The notes under the pieces: generated by a model
Databases searched by the model: none
What the model was told of the DNA's origin: nothing
Seen by the model: the letters and a program-made list of their open reading frames with translations, nothing else
NCBI GenBank assembly: GCA_026126065.1
Contig: JAHCJY010000006.1
Location: 62,001-126,000, forward strand
Origin: Bauldia sp.
Lineage (GTDB): Bacteria > Pseudomonadota > Alphaproteobacteria > Rhizobiales > Kaistiaceae
Direction of reading: 5' to 3'
DNA length: 64,000 nt
Part shown: positions 35,149-43,888 of the stretch, piece by piece
Layout: each line of letters starts with the position of its first letter
How positions within the stretch are numbered: the first letter of the stretch is position 1
Made by a program: the position numbers and the translations under genes

Positions 35149-36141
35149 TCAGTAGGTGATGATCATGCCGCCGAGGGTCAGGCCCGCGCCGGTGCCGCAG
35201 ATCAGCGTCTCGTCGCCGCGCTGCAGCCGGCCGGTCTTGACCGCCTCGTACAGCGTCAGCGGCAGCGACGTCGCCACGCAATTGCCGAAGCGGTCCAGCG
35301 TGATGACGACCTGATCGTCGTCGATGCCGTTGCGGCGAAGGGCGCGGAGCGCAAGGAGGCTCGCCTGGTGCGGCAGCACCGTCTTGATCGTGCCGGGCGA
35401 ATGGGAAAGTCCGGGGCGGAGCCGCTCCAGGAACGCGTCCTGGTGCTGGCGGGCGAGGCGGTACACCTTCGGACCCGCCATCGTGAAGAGATTGTCTTCG
35501 GGCTTGGTTTCCGGGTTGGTCGGGTGGAGCCGCGAGCCGCCGCCGCGAATCTCGGTGAGATGGGCGCCGACGGAATACGTCTCGAAGCGGGCGATCTTTA
35601 CCTCGCTCTGCTCGCCCGGCGGCGTGCGCGTGACCACGCAGGCCGCGGCGGCATCACCGAAGAGCGCCGAACTTTCCGGATCACGGAAGTTGAGCGCGAC
35701 CGAGGCGATGTCCGACGACACGATGAGAATGTTGCGATAGCGGCCGGAGCTTAGCATCACCGATGCGAGGTCGAGCGCCAGAAGGAAGCTGAGGCAGGTG
35801 ATGTGCACCGACATGCACGACACGCCGGACTGGCCGAGCCCCAGTTCGCGCTGGATGAGCGCGGAATTGTCCGGGATGGTCTGCTCGGGCGTGCCCGAGG
35901 CGCAGAGGATAAGATCGATGTCTTCGAGCCGGAGGCCGGAATCGGCGATCGCCTCGCGCGCGGCGGCCGCACCCATGATGGAGTTGGTTTCGCCGGGGCC
36001 GATCCAGCGCCGTTCCCTGATGCCGGTGTGTCGCTCGATCCAGCCGGGCTTGATCCCGCACAGCCGCTCGACTTCGGCGCTGGTGACGACGCGCTTGGGC
36101 AGGTAACGGCCGACACCGAGAATCTTCAGCGGCAGGCTCAT
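35149..36141 (-). CDS. OleA-like ketoacyl synthase III
   Basis: This 330-residue thiolase-fold enzyme has the Cys-His-Asn triad at Cys116 (ITCLSF), His258 (LPHQAS) and Asn287 (FGNCVATS). OleA and FabH enzymes condense acyl-thioesters; OleA joins two fatty acyl-CoAs head to head. I chose ATG 36141, which overlaps the TGA of the upstream gene (ATGA); it gives the normal family length, whereas an upstream in-frame start would add a 27-residue unmatched tail. The operon context with OleC- and OleD-like genes favours an OleA-type role over fatty acid initiation. Confidence 0.87.
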   Translation of the reverse strand: MSLPLKILGVGRYLPKRVVTSAEVERLCGIKPGWIERHTGIRERRWIGPGETNSIMGAAAAREAIADSGLRLEDIDLILCASGTPEQTIPDNSALIQRELGLGQSGVSCMSVHITCLSFLLALDLASVMLSSGRYRNILIVSSDIASVALNFRDPESSALFGDAAAACVVTRTPPGEQSEVKIARFETYSVGAHLTEIRGGGSRLHPTNPETKPEDNLFTMAGPKVYRLARQHQDAFLERLRPGLSHSPGTIKTVLPHQASLLALRALRRNGIDDDQVVITLDRFGNCVATSLPLTLYEAVKTGRLQRGDETLICGTGAGLTLGGMIITY

Positions 36142-38084
36142 ACGGTCACGTTCTCCTCGGGCTCGCCCACTTCCCTCCAGGCGCGCGGACAATGGGCTGG
36201 GACGATCTGAAGCTCCGGCCACTCCCGGTGCATCCGTCTCAGTCTGTCCGTCGTGGCGTCCTGGACCCTCTTGTCCACCGCCAGCCAGCGATGGGCGCCC
36301 CCTCGGTAGCGGTTCGCCTCGATAGCGGCAAGGTTCCAGCAGCCATCTGCCGCAAGGAAAAGATCGGCATTGTCGCTCTGGCGCCGCACGAACGCGCCGA
36401 ACTGGCCGGGCGCGTGGCCCGGCAGCGCGACGAGTCGGATCGAACCGTCGCCAAAAAGGTCAAGGCTCGCCTCGAACACCGAGATCGGCGGCCCGTCCGG
36501 GTCGGGCAGGAGATGGAGCCGCCCGGCGAGATCGTCCGGCAGGTGGTTCGGCAGGATGCGAGCGCGGACGGCGTGAAGGCCGTGAACCGATCGGGCCGCC
36601 TCCCAGCCCCGCCAGGATGTGAGGACGCGGGCCTTCGGGAAGTCCCGCAGGCCGCCGAAATGGTCCGGATCGAAATGCGACAGGACGATCTGGTCGATGT
36701 CCTCGGCCCGGATACCCATGCGGCCGAGCTGCGCCACTGCCGACTGCTCCTGCGTGATCGTCGCCGGCGTGAGGTAGCGCATGATCCGCCACGGGAAGCG
36801 CCGTGTCGCCTCGTAGTAGCGCGGCGCGTAGCCGGTATCCCACAGGACAAGGCCCTGATCGGGATGATCGATGAGCGCAAAGGTCGCCGGAACGCCGGTC
36901 CAGCGGATGCTCGCCGAATGCGGGTAGAAATACCAGCCGCGGACCCAGGCGGTGCCGGAGTTCAGAACCTTCACCCCGACCGGCCGCGGCGGACGCGCGG
37001 GCGCGGTGGGGCGGGCCGGCGCGTCCTTGCCTTCGCCCCGGAACGCGGCAAGACCGGCGGAGAAACTCTCCTCCACGCCGCGTGCTATCGGTACCTTCGG
37101 CTCGTAGCCGAGATCGCGGCGCGCTGCGGTGATGTCGTAGGTCTGCGACAGGCCGAGGATGCCGGCGGTATACTTCGTCAGCGGCGGCTCGCCCGGCAGA
37201 TGGAGGCGCTTCCAGGCCGCTTCCAGGACCGTCGCCACGCGCATGGCGCGGCGGAGCGGCAGCTTTCGGGTCGGTGCCTTGAAGCCTGAGCGCTCGACAA
37301 TATTCCTGATGACGTCCCAGATGCGGACATCCTCGCCGCCGGTGATGACGTAGGCGTTGCCCACCGCCCGGTCGCTCTTGAGCGCCAGGAGGATCGCCTC
37401 GACCACGTCGCTGACGTGCGTGAGGTTGGTGATCGTGTTGCCGTCGCCGATGATCGGCAGTCGGCCCTTCGCAGCTGCCTTCAAAAGACGCGGGAAGATC
37501 GCCGTATCGCCGACGCCATAGATGGCCTTCGGGCGCAGGATCACTGTCTCGATCCGGTTCGAAGCGGCCCGCACGCGGTCTTCCCCCAGCCTTTTGGTCA
37601 GCGAGTAGACCGACACGTGCCCATCCGGGAGCGGATCACTTTCCTTGAGGTTCAACTGCTCGGCGTGCCGGGTCATGACGCTCGGCGACGAGACATAAAC
37701 TAGCCGCTTCGCGCCGGCCGCGAGCGCGGCCGTGATCACATTTTCTGTCCCGCCGACATTTGTCGCGTGGAACTCGCTTTCCTTGCCCCAGGCAGACGAC
37801 AGCGCCCCCGCATGGACCACGGCCGTCACGCCCGTCATGGCTGCCCGGAGACCTGGAAGGTCGGTCAGGTCGACGGGCCGGAAGTCCGCGCCTTCGGCCT
37901 GCAAGGCAAGGCCGATCTTGAGGTTTCGTCCCGTCGCGATCACCGGCTGGCGGAGCGCGAGGAGCTTTCGGACGACATACTGGCCGAGGAAGCCCGTTGC
38001 GCCGGTCACGAGGACGGGGCCGTCGAACAGCGGCCCCGCTGGTTCGGCGTGTCTGGCGGGGCTCAGCGTCTCGGCGGTCAACAC
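36138..38084 (-). CDS. Fusion of an OleD-like NAD(P) dehydrogenase and a metallo-beta-lactamase domain
   Basis: This 648-residue protein starts with GTG after GAAGG. Residues 20-350 are an extended short-chain dehydrogenase related to 3-beta-hydroxysteroid dehydrogenases and OleD. It has the nucleotide motif VLVTGATGFLGQYV, the VYVSSPSV strand, active-site YSLTK, and RPKAIYGVGD. A Pro-rich linker (about 350-375) leads to a metallo-beta-lactamase fold at 375-645. Its metal motif is HFDPDH (His470, Asp472, Asp474, His475), where the family norm is HxHxDH. The remaining ligands are in LPGHAPG, LAADG and VPAHC. In olefin synthesis OleD reduces the OleA product. The fused hydrolase could open a beta-lactone or thioester. 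It is the first gene of the operon. Confidence 0.88.
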   Translation of the reverse strand: MLTAETLSPARHAEPAGPLFDGPVLVTGATGFLGQYVVRKLLALRQPVIATGRNLKIGLALQAEGADFRPVDLTDLPGLRAAMTGVTAVVHAGALSSAWGKESEFHATNVGGTENVITAALAAGAKRLVYVSSPSVMTRHAEQLNLKESDPLPDGHVSVYSLTKRLGEDRVRAASNRIETVILRPKAIYGVGDTAIFPRLLKAAAKGRLPIIGDGNTITNLTHVSDVVEAILLALKSDRAVGNAYVITGGEDVRIWDVIRNIVERSGFKAPTRKLPLRRAMRVATVLEAAWKRLHLPGEPPLTKYTAGILGLSQTYDITAARRDLGYEPKVPIARGVEESFSAGLAAFRGEGKDAPARPTAPARPPRPVGVKVLNSGTAWVRGWYFYPHSASIRWTGVPATFALIDHPDQGLVLWDTGYAPRYYEATRRFPWRIMRYLTPATITQEQSAVAQLGRMGIRAEDIDQIVLSHFDPDHFGGLRDFPKARVLTSWRGWEAARSVHGLHAVRARILPNHLPDDLAGRLHLLPDPDGPPISVFEASLDLFGDGSIRLVALPGHAPGQFGAFVRRQSDNADLFLAADGCWNLAAIEANRYRGGAHRWLAVDKRVQDATTDRLRRMHREWPELQIVPAHCPRAWREVGEPEENVTV

Positions 38085-38217
38085 AGCCTTCGGACAGGAA
38101 GGGAACGCGGGGCTCGCGCGAAGCCCCCGGCGAACGGGAGGAGCGATTTCTTAGTCTTCCTCCGGCGGAAGGGCAACGCATTCCCCGCGCCCGGCGGCAA
38201 GTGTTCCGGTGACCGGC

Positions 38218-39735
38218 TCAGTCGGTCCGGACGTGGCCGTCGGTGCGCGGCAGGCGAATCTCCGCGCGGAGTCCGCCACCGGGCAGGTTCGCCAGCGTCA
38301 GCTCGCCGCCATGGGCCAGCACGATCGACCGGGCGATCGAAAGCCCCAGGCCGACGCCGCCGGTGCCGCGGCTGCGCGAACTCTCCAGCCGCACGAAGGG
38401 CTGGAACACGTCTTCCATCTGTCCCGCCGGAATCCCCGGTCCGTCGTCCTCGACCGCGATGATCGGCCCGTGTGCGCCGTCCTCCAGAGTGACGCGGGCG
38501 CGCTCGCCGTACTGGACCGCATTGGCGATCAGGTTGGCCACCGCTCGCCGGAGCGCGACCGGACGGCATGGATAGACGAGCCGCGACGCGTCGGCGAAGA
38601 CGACATCCTGGCCCGCGTCGGCGTGGTCGTCCACGATCGTCGACAGGAGCGCCGAGAGGTCCACCGCACGTGGCGTTTCGGCGCCGGCTTCGTCACGTGC
38701 GAAGGCGAGCGTTGCCTCGATCATCCGCTGCATCTCCTCCAGCGTGGCCAGCATCTTCGTCTTGTTGTCGTCGTCGTCGAGGAGTTCGGTCCGCAGGCGC
38801 AGCGAGGTGATCGGCGTGCGGAGGTCGTGGCCGATCGCCGCCAGCATCCGCGTCCTGTCGGTGACGAACCGGCTGAGCCGCTCCTGCATGCGGTTGAAGG
38901 CGACGGTCACGCGGCGGACTTCGTCCGGACCGCCCTCCGGGAGCGGCGGCTCCGGGGTGCCGCGGCCGAGAGAATCGGCACGCGTGGCCAGGGCCCTCAG
39001 GGGCTTGGTGGCCCGCCGCGCCGTGAACGCCACGATCGCGAGGATGGCGAGCGCCATGGCCGCGGTGGAGATCGTCGAAGCCCAGGCCCAGGTGATTGGC
39101 TCGGTGCGGATCGCGGTCTGCGCGTTCAGCCAGCCGCCATCGGCGAAGGGAACGGAGAGGAGAATGTCGTAGGCCCCGGTCCGGAACGGCATGAACTGGT
39201 CCAGCGCGGCGCCCGTCGCCGCCGTTGGCCGGACGGCATTGCGCAGGGCCTCGACCGCGACCGTTTCTCCCCGGACCTGAACGCCCGGCGTCGCCCCAAC
39301 GCCGGCGTCGTTGCCCGGGACGGCCTCTCGCGTGGGCTGGGCGGGAACCACCTGAGTGACGGGCGTCGCCGGTTGCGCGTCCCGCACGACCTGGAACCGC
39401 GCGGGCTCCGGCAACTGGCCGAGGACGCGGGTGAACTGGCTGTTGGTTGGAAAATTGGTCGCCGGCGTCGTGACGACGCTCGCATCGGTGATCCAGAGGC
39501 GGACGCGCGGCGAACTCGCTGCCGCCGCCAGGGCCGCGCGGTTCTCGGGCGCAGCGAGGCGGAGGACGCGAAGGACGGATGCGGCATTCTCGATCAGGCC
39601 GGCCCGGTCCGCCTCGCGCAGCGCCAGGGCGCGCTCGCTGGACAGGATGGAGAAGGCGACGATCTGGGAGGCGGCGAGCGCGAGGAGGAGGAGGGCGGTG
39701 AGCTGGCCACCGAGGGTGCGGGGCAGCAGCCTCAT
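38218..39735 (-). CDS. Sensor histidine kinase, HAMP-type
   Basis: This 505-residue inner-membrane kinase has two membrane segments (about 12-30 and 222-245). A periplasmic sensor domain of nearly 190 residues lies between them, rich in Pro, Thr and Val in its middle. A HAMP linker (ARRATKPLRALATRADSLG) and a HisKA domain with phospho-acceptor His303 (GHDLRTP) follow. The ATP-binding domain has N box NLIANAVQYG, DDGPGIP and GGVGLGLSIA. Its start overlaps the stop of the response regulator gene by four bases. The signal is unknown. Confidence 0.94.
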   Translation of the reverse strand: MRLLPRTLGGQLTALLLLALAASQIVAFSILSSERALALREADRAGLIENAASVLRVLRLAAPENRAALAAAASSPRVRLWITDASVVTTPATNFPTNSQFTRVLGQLPEPARFQVVRDAQPATPVTQVVPAQPTREAVPGNDAGVGATPGVQVRGETVAVEALRNAVRPTAATGAALDQFMPFRTGAYDILLSVPFADGGWLNAQTAIRTEPITWAWASTISTAAMALAILAIVAFTARRATKPLRALATRADSLGRGTPEPPLPEGGPDEVRRVTVAFNRMQERLSRFVTDRTRMLAAIGHDLRTPITSLRLRTELLDDDDNKTKMLATLEEMQRMIEATLAFARDEAGAETPRAVDLSALLSTIVDDHADAGQDVVFADASRLVYPCRPVALRRAVANLIANAVQYGERARVTLEDGAHGPIIAVEDDGPGIPAGQMEDVFQPFVRLESSRSRGTGGVGLGLSIARSIVLAHGGELTLANLPGGGLRAEIRLPRTDGHVRTD

Positions 39736-40472
39736 GGCGGGACCGCGGCCGGAGCGGCCTCCGTCACCTGGGCGGCGAGCACGTAGCCGCCGCCCCAGAC
39801 GGTCTTGATGATTGTCGGGTTCTTCGGGTCCGCCTCGATCTTCTTGCGCAGGCGGCTGACCTGATTGTCGATCGAGCGCTCGAACGGCTCGAGGGAGCGG
39901 CCGGCGGTGAGGTCGAGAAGCTGTTCGCGCGACAGCACCATCTGCGGACGCTGCAGGAAGACCGTCAGGAGACGGAACTCGGCCGTGCTCAGCGGGACCG
40001 AGACGGCATCGGCGCCGACGAGTTCGCGGCGAAGCCCGTCGAGTTCCCAGGTCAGGAAGCGGTAGCGCTTCGCAGGCGCGGCGTCACGGCTTGCGGGCAC
40101 CGAGCGGGATCGGCGCAGCACGGCGCGAATGCGCGCGAGAAGCTCGCGCGGGCTGAACGGCTTGGTCACGTAGTCGTCCGCGCCGATCTCGAGGCCGACC
40201 ACGCGGTCGGTCTCATCGACCATCGCCGTGAGCAGGATCACGGGCATCTCGCTCGTCTCGCGGAGGAAGCGGCACAGCGTCAGACCGTCCTCACCGGGCA
40301 TCATGATGTCGAGCACTACGAGGTCGAACGCGTTCCCCTTGAGGAGGCGCTTCATCTCCACGCCGCCCGATGCTGTCGAGATGCGCAGGCCCTTCCGCGA
40401 AAGATACTTCGCGAGCGGCTCGCGGATATCAGCGGAATCGTCGACGACGAGGATGTGGGGAGACGGCTCCAT
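39732..40472 (-). CDS. OmpR-family response regulator
   Basis: This 246-residue regulator starts at ATG 40472. The receiver domain has the acidic pair VVDD at 9-12, phospho-acceptor Asp55 (VLDIMMPGEDG) and Lys104 (VTKPFS). The C-terminal winged helix contains LSTAEFRLLTVFLQRPQMVL and RSIDNQVSRLRKKIE, ending with the wing (KTVWGGGYVL). It is the partner of the kinase that follows. The promoter region is shared with the divergent EF-hand gene, which is therefore a possible target. Confidence 0.95.
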   Translation of the reverse strand: MEPSPHILVVDDSADIREPLAKYLSRKGLRISTASGGVEMKRLLKGNAFDLVVLDIMMPGEDGLTLCRFLRETSEMPVILLTAMVDETDRVVGLEIGADDYVTKPFSPRELLARIRAVLRRSRSVPASRDAAPAKRYRFLTWELDGLRRELVGADAVSVPLSTAEFRLLTVFLQRPQMVLSREQLLDLTAGRSLEPFERSIDNQVSRLRKKIEADPKNPTIIKTVWGGGYVLAAQVTEAAPAAVPP

Positions 40473-40676
40473 GGGCCTTCGGCTCCAGTGCTGTGGCGTC
40501 GCGACTATGTGGTGTCGCCGCCCGCCGAGTCCGTCCGAAAGTGTAACCAATTGTATCAGGTGTCCGTGCCGCGACAGCCCCGTACAACAATCGCACAGGC
40601 CGCGCCAAATTTTGCCGGCTTGCTGGGGGATAAGCTCCGCTTGCCCGCTTGTTCGCGGGAACAGGGAGAAGAGAAC

Positions 40677-41687
40677 ATGAGGATCCGCCAGGTTTCCTAC
40701 GCGGCGATCGTGATCGCCGGCGGCATAGGCCTTGCGGCCGGACCGGCCGTCGCCCAGCCCATGCAGCCTCCGGCCATCGCGCCGGCCATGCCGCCCGCGC
40801 CTGCCGTCCAGCCGGCCGCCCCGCCGGCGATGGTCGAGCCCGCCGCACCGCTCGGCCCCATCGACGGCGGCCGGATGATGATGCCCGCCGTGGAGGGCAC
40901 CGGCGTCCACGCCGAGATCATGGCCATCATGATGGCCCAGTTCCACAGGATGGACACCAATGGCGACGGCCGGCTGACGACCGAGGAATTCGCGGCCGGC
41001 TGGGAGAGCGCCTTCCTGCTTCTCGACCAGAACGCCGACGGTTTCCTCGACGATGCCGACCGGGCGATTGCGGCGCGGAACCTGACCGCGATGGCGGCCG
41101 AGGAACGTGCCGACCGCGCCGCGGCTGCCGGCGCGCAGCGCGACGGCCAGGGTGCGGGCGAACGCGGGGCCGGTTATGGCCGCGGCGAGGGCCACTTCGA
41201 ATACCGGCGCGGCGATGGCGGCGGCTGGGGCGGACACTATGAACACCACGAGAATGGCGGCGGGATGTTCTTCTTCCGCTTCCCGGGCGGCATGATGCAT
41301 TTCTTCATGATGCCGTTCGGCAATGGCGGCGGCATGGACGGGCACGGCATGCCCGGAGGGCGTGATATGCCGGGCGGAATGGGCGGCATGCCGTTCTTCT
41401 TCCACGGAATGCCGGGCTTCCCGGGAATGCAGGGGATGCCTGGAATGCAGGAGATGCCTGGAATGCAGGGGATGCCGGGCATGCCTGGAGGCCCGAACAT
41501 CCGGATTCAGCCGATGCCGGGCGGCGGTGACCGCACCGGCGGTGGCGCCGGTGGCTGGGTTGCCCCGGGTGAGGATCGCGCCGGCGGCGGCACCGGCGGC
41601 TGGGTCGTCCCCGGCCAGAACGGTCCGGCGCCGGCCATGCCGCAGGGCGGCAACCCCCGCGAGGCGACTCCGTCGCCAAAGCCGTAG
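40677..41687 (+). CDS. Secreted EF-hand protein with a Gly/Met/Pro-rich repeat tail
   Basis: This 336-residue precursor begins at ATG 40677 (site GGGAG upstream), with a signal peptide ending at PAVAQ (residue 27). Two calcium-binding loops are visible: [12 protein letters not shown] (93-104), with all ligand positions filled, and [12 protein letters not shown] (117-128), ending in Asp. After residue 180 the protein is low-complexity: Gly/His-rich, then GMPG/GMQG repeats resembling collagen, then Gly-rich repeats with GGWV. It is likely a periplasmic or surface calcium-responsive protein. The divergent two-component regulator gene shares its upstream region. Confidence 0.85.
   Translation: MRIRQVSYAAIVIAGGIGLAAGPAVAQPMQPPAIAPAMPPAPAVQPAAPPAMVEPAAPLGPIDGGRMMMPAVEGTGVHAEIMAIMMAQFHRMDTNGDGRLTTEEFAAGWESAFLLLDQNADGFLDDADRAIAARNLTAMAAEERADRAAAAGAQRDGQGAGERGAGYGRGEGHFEYRRGDGGGWGGHYEHHENGGGMFFFRFPGGMMHFFMMPFGNGGGMDGHGMPGGRDMPGGMGGMPFFFHGMPGFPGMQGMPGMQEMPGMQGMPGMPGGPNIRIQPMPGGGDRTGGGAGGWVAPGEDRAGGGTGGWVVPGQNGPAPAMPQGGNPREATPSPKP
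41424..41477 (+). repeat. Three tandem copies of an 18-base coding repeat
   Basis: The unit GGAATGCAGGGGATGCCT occurs at 41424-41441, 41442-41459 and 41460-41477 with single-base changes. It encodes the hexapeptide GMQGMP or GMQEMP in the tail of the EF-hand protein. Copy number may vary by slippage. Confidence 0.85.
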
Positions 41688-41721
41688 TCCACGGCGACCG
41701 GTCGGATGCACAACGGCGCCC

Positions 41722-41904
41722 TCAGGCGCCGTTGTCGGTTTCTTCGTCGGATTTCGACTTGAGCCGGCCACGCCGGTTGAGCGCCTCCCGGAGGACGAAC
41801 TCGATCTGCGCGTTCACGCTGCGGATGTCGTCATCCGCCCAGCGCTGCATCGCGTCGAAGACGTCCTTCGCGATGCGCAGCGGGAAGGCTTTCCGTTCCA
41901 CCAC
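41722..41904 (-). CDS. Arc-type ribbon-helix-helix DNA-binding protein
   Basis: This 60-residue protein starts with GTG, 6 bases after the SPFH gene. The beta-strand segment [19 protein letters not shown], then [19 protein letters not shown], matches the ribbon-helix-helix fold of Arc/MetJ proteins, with Asn-Ala-Gln at the helix start. A charged tail follows. Such a protein next to an SPFH gene is a recurring pair in Alphaproteobacteria. Autoregulation at the palindrome upstream of the SPFH gene is a reasonable inference. Confidence 0.8.
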   Translation of the reverse strand: MVERKAFPLRIAKDVFDAMQRWADDDIRSVNAQIEFVLREALNRRGRLKSKSDEETDNGA

Positions 41905-41910
41905 CGGGCA

Positions 41911-42783
41911 TCAGCCGTACAGAGTGCCGGTGTTGATGACGGGCGTGGTCGACTTCTCGCTGGTGAGGACCACCAGAAGGTTCGACACCATCTGCGCCTT
42001 CTTCTCTTCGTCGAGCTGGACCACGCCGCGCTCGGCGAGCTGGGCCAGCGCCATCTCCACCATGCCCACCGCACCGTCCACGATCCGCCGCCGCGCCGCG
42101 ATGATCGCGCCGGCCTGCTGCCGCTGCAGCATCGCGCCGGCGATCTCGGGCGCATAGGCGAGGTGGCTGATGCGGGCCTCGATGACCTTGACGCCCGCCT
42201 TGTCGAGCCGCGCCTGGACATCCTGGGCCAGCTGCGCGGCGACCTCGTCTGTATGGCCGCGCAGCGCCACGCCCTCGGCCTCGTCGCCGAGATCATAGTA
42301 GTACCGCCCCGCAAGGCCGCGCAGCGCCGCCTCCGACTGGATGCGGACGAAGTTCTCGTAGTCGTCCACCTCGAACACCGCCTCGGCCGTGTCGACGACC
42401 TGCCACACGATGACGGCGCCGATCTCGATCGGGCTGCCGCCGAGGTCGTTCACCTTCAGCCGGTCGGAATCGAAGTTCCGGATGCGGGTCGAGACCTTGG
42501 TCTTCTGGAAGAAGATGTTCGCCCACTTCAGTCCTGGATCGCGGACCGTGCCGGCATAGGCGCCGAACAGCTGCAGCACCTTCACTTCGTTCGGCGCGAC
42601 CATGAACAGGCCGATCCACAGCGGCGCGACGAGAAGGTTGATGAGGACGCCGACGCCGATGAGGACCCAGTTCTCGTCCGGCAGGGCAATCCCGATGAGC
42701 GTGAGGCCGATCAGGTGCAGCACGATGAAGGCGCTGGTGAACGGTATGCCCGGCCGGGCGGTGAGAACGCGTTCGTGGATCAT
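41911..42783 (-). CDS. SPFH/band 7 (stomatin-like) membrane protein
   Basis: This 290-residue protein has two N-terminal membrane segments (about 16-35 and 40-60), then an SPFH domain. Markers are [44 protein letters not shown], and the coiled region [22 protein letters not shown] strong ribosome site (GAGGAGA) precedes ATG 42783. SPFH proteins form membrane scaffolds; the specific cargo is unknown. It is cotranscribed with the ribbon-helix-helix gene. Confidence 0.93.
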   Translation of the reverse strand: MIHERVLTARPGIPFTSAFIVLHLIGLTLIGIALPDENWVLIGVGVLINLLVAPLWIGLFMVAPNEVKVLQLFGAYAGTVRDPGLKWANIFFQKTKVSTRIRNFDSDRLKVNDLGGSPIEIGAVIVWQVVDTAEAVFEVDDYENFVRIQSEAALRGLAGRYYYDLGDEAEGVALRGHTDEVAAQLAQDVQARLDKAGVKVIEARISHLAYAPEIAGAMLQRQQAGAIIAARRRIVDGAVGMVEMALAQLAERGVVQLDEEKKAQMVSNLLVVLTSEKSTTPVINTGTLYG

Positions 42784-42817
42784 GGATGTCTCCTCTGGCT
42801 ACCCCTCTGCGCTGTAT

Positions 42818-42839
42818 ATCGTAGTGATATCACTTCGAT
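42818..42839. promoter_or_regulatory. Palindromic operator-like site upstream of the SPFH/RHH operon
   Basis: A perfect 12-base palindrome AGTGATATCACT (42823-42834) extends, with one mismatched pair, to a 22-base dyad at 42818-42839. It lies 35 bases before the SPFH start, where an autoregulator would act. The ribbon-helix-helix protein of the same operon is the likely binder. Confidence 0.6.
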
Positions 42840-43022
42840 GTCAATAGCGGATCACGTTTGATCAGGAGAACGACCGAAACGGACTGGTACGAATGCCTCT
42901 GCAGGCGAGAGCGATCGCCGCCTGGACGTCTCCCTCGGGACGCGGAGGGGGGAAGGCGGCCGTAGCCGCTTCACCTCGCTGGCAGCCAGCGCCTGACGGC
43001 GCCGTTGCACTTGGCTCGATGC

Positions 43023-43883
43023 CTAGGAAACGCCGGCCGGCCCGGCGGCAGACGCCGCGAGCCGCTCCCGCCGCGCCGTGATGAGCGAGGAGCGGAGGAA
43101 CGCGGCGATGAAGACGATGGTCATCAGGAGGACGATCGTGGGGGCGGGCGCGCTGTCGATGAAGAAGCTGAGATAGACGCCGAAGAAGGACGAAAGAACC
43201 GCGATCGCGACGGCAACCCAGAGCATGGCGCCGAAGCGCCGGGTGAGCAGAAATGCGATGGCGCCGGGCGCGATCAGCATGGCGATCGCAAGGATGATCC
43301 CGACTGCGGTGAGCGCGCCGACAACCGTGAGGGAGATCATGCACAGGAGCCCGTAGTGAAGAAGGCCCACGGGAAGGCCGGCGACCCGCGCCTGGGCCGG
43401 GTCGAAGGCGTGGAGGAGAAGGTCCCGACCCTTCACGACGATCGTGCCAGACACGAACACCGCGATCACGAGCGCCAGGATGATGTCACCGGCACCGACG
43501 CCCAGCATGTCGCCGAACAGGATGTGGTCGAGATGCACGTCGCTCTGGATCTCGATGTAGAGGACGAGGCCAAGGCCGAACATGCCGGAGAACACGACGC
43601 CCAGCACGGTGTCCTGCTTGATGCGGCTGTTGTTCTTGAGGAAGCCCGCCGCGACGGCCGCGAACACGCCGGCGACGAAGGCGCCGATCGCGTACGGGAT
43701 GTTGATGATGTAGGCGATCACGACGCCGGGGAAGACGGCGTGGCTGATCGCATCCCCCATCAGCGACCAGCCTTTCAGCACCAGGAAGCAGGAGAGGAGG
43801 CCGGCGGGGACCGCGACGAGGACCGCGATCAGCATCGCGTTCCGCATGAACTCGAACTGGAAGGGAAGGAGGAGCGTTTCCAT
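43023..43883 (-). CDS. sitD: Manganese/iron ABC transporter permease (SitD-like)
   Basis: This 286-residue protein has about eight hydrophobic helices of the ABC-3 (metal) permease family. The marks are MRNAMLIAVLVAVPAGLLSCF, GWSLMGDAISHAVFPGVV and GIILAIAMLIAPGAIAFLL. ATG 43883 was chosen as the start of the membrane protein; the frame upstream is a shadow of the neighbouring gene. It is paralogous to the preceding permease and 5 bases from it. Two different permeases in one operon are typical of SitABCD-type systems. Confidence 0.92.
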   Translation of the reverse strand: METLLLPFQFEFMRNAMLIAVLVAVPAGLLSCFLVLKGWSLMGDAISHAVFPGVVIAYIINIPYAIGAFVAGVFAAVAAGFLKNNSRIKQDTVLGVVFSGMFGLGLVLYIEIQSDVHLDHILFGDMLGVGAGDIILALVIAVFVSGTIVVKGRDLLLHAFDPAQARVAGLPVGLLHYGLLCMISLTVVGALTAVGIILAIAMLIAPGAIAFLLTRRFGAMLWVAVAIAVLSSFFGVYLSFFIDSAPAPTIVLLMTIVFIAAFLRSSLITARRERLAASAAGPAGVS

Positions 43884-43888
43884 CGCCG

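Noticed and set aside
41237..41500. Tandem repeats in the EF-hand gene as a CRISPR-like array
   Set aside because: The units are contiguous 18-base coding repeats with no spacers.
41722..42783. SPFH plus ribbon-helix-helix pair as a toxin-antitoxin system
   Set aside because: The larger partner is a membrane scaffold protein, not a toxin family, so the RHH protein is better read as an autoregulator.
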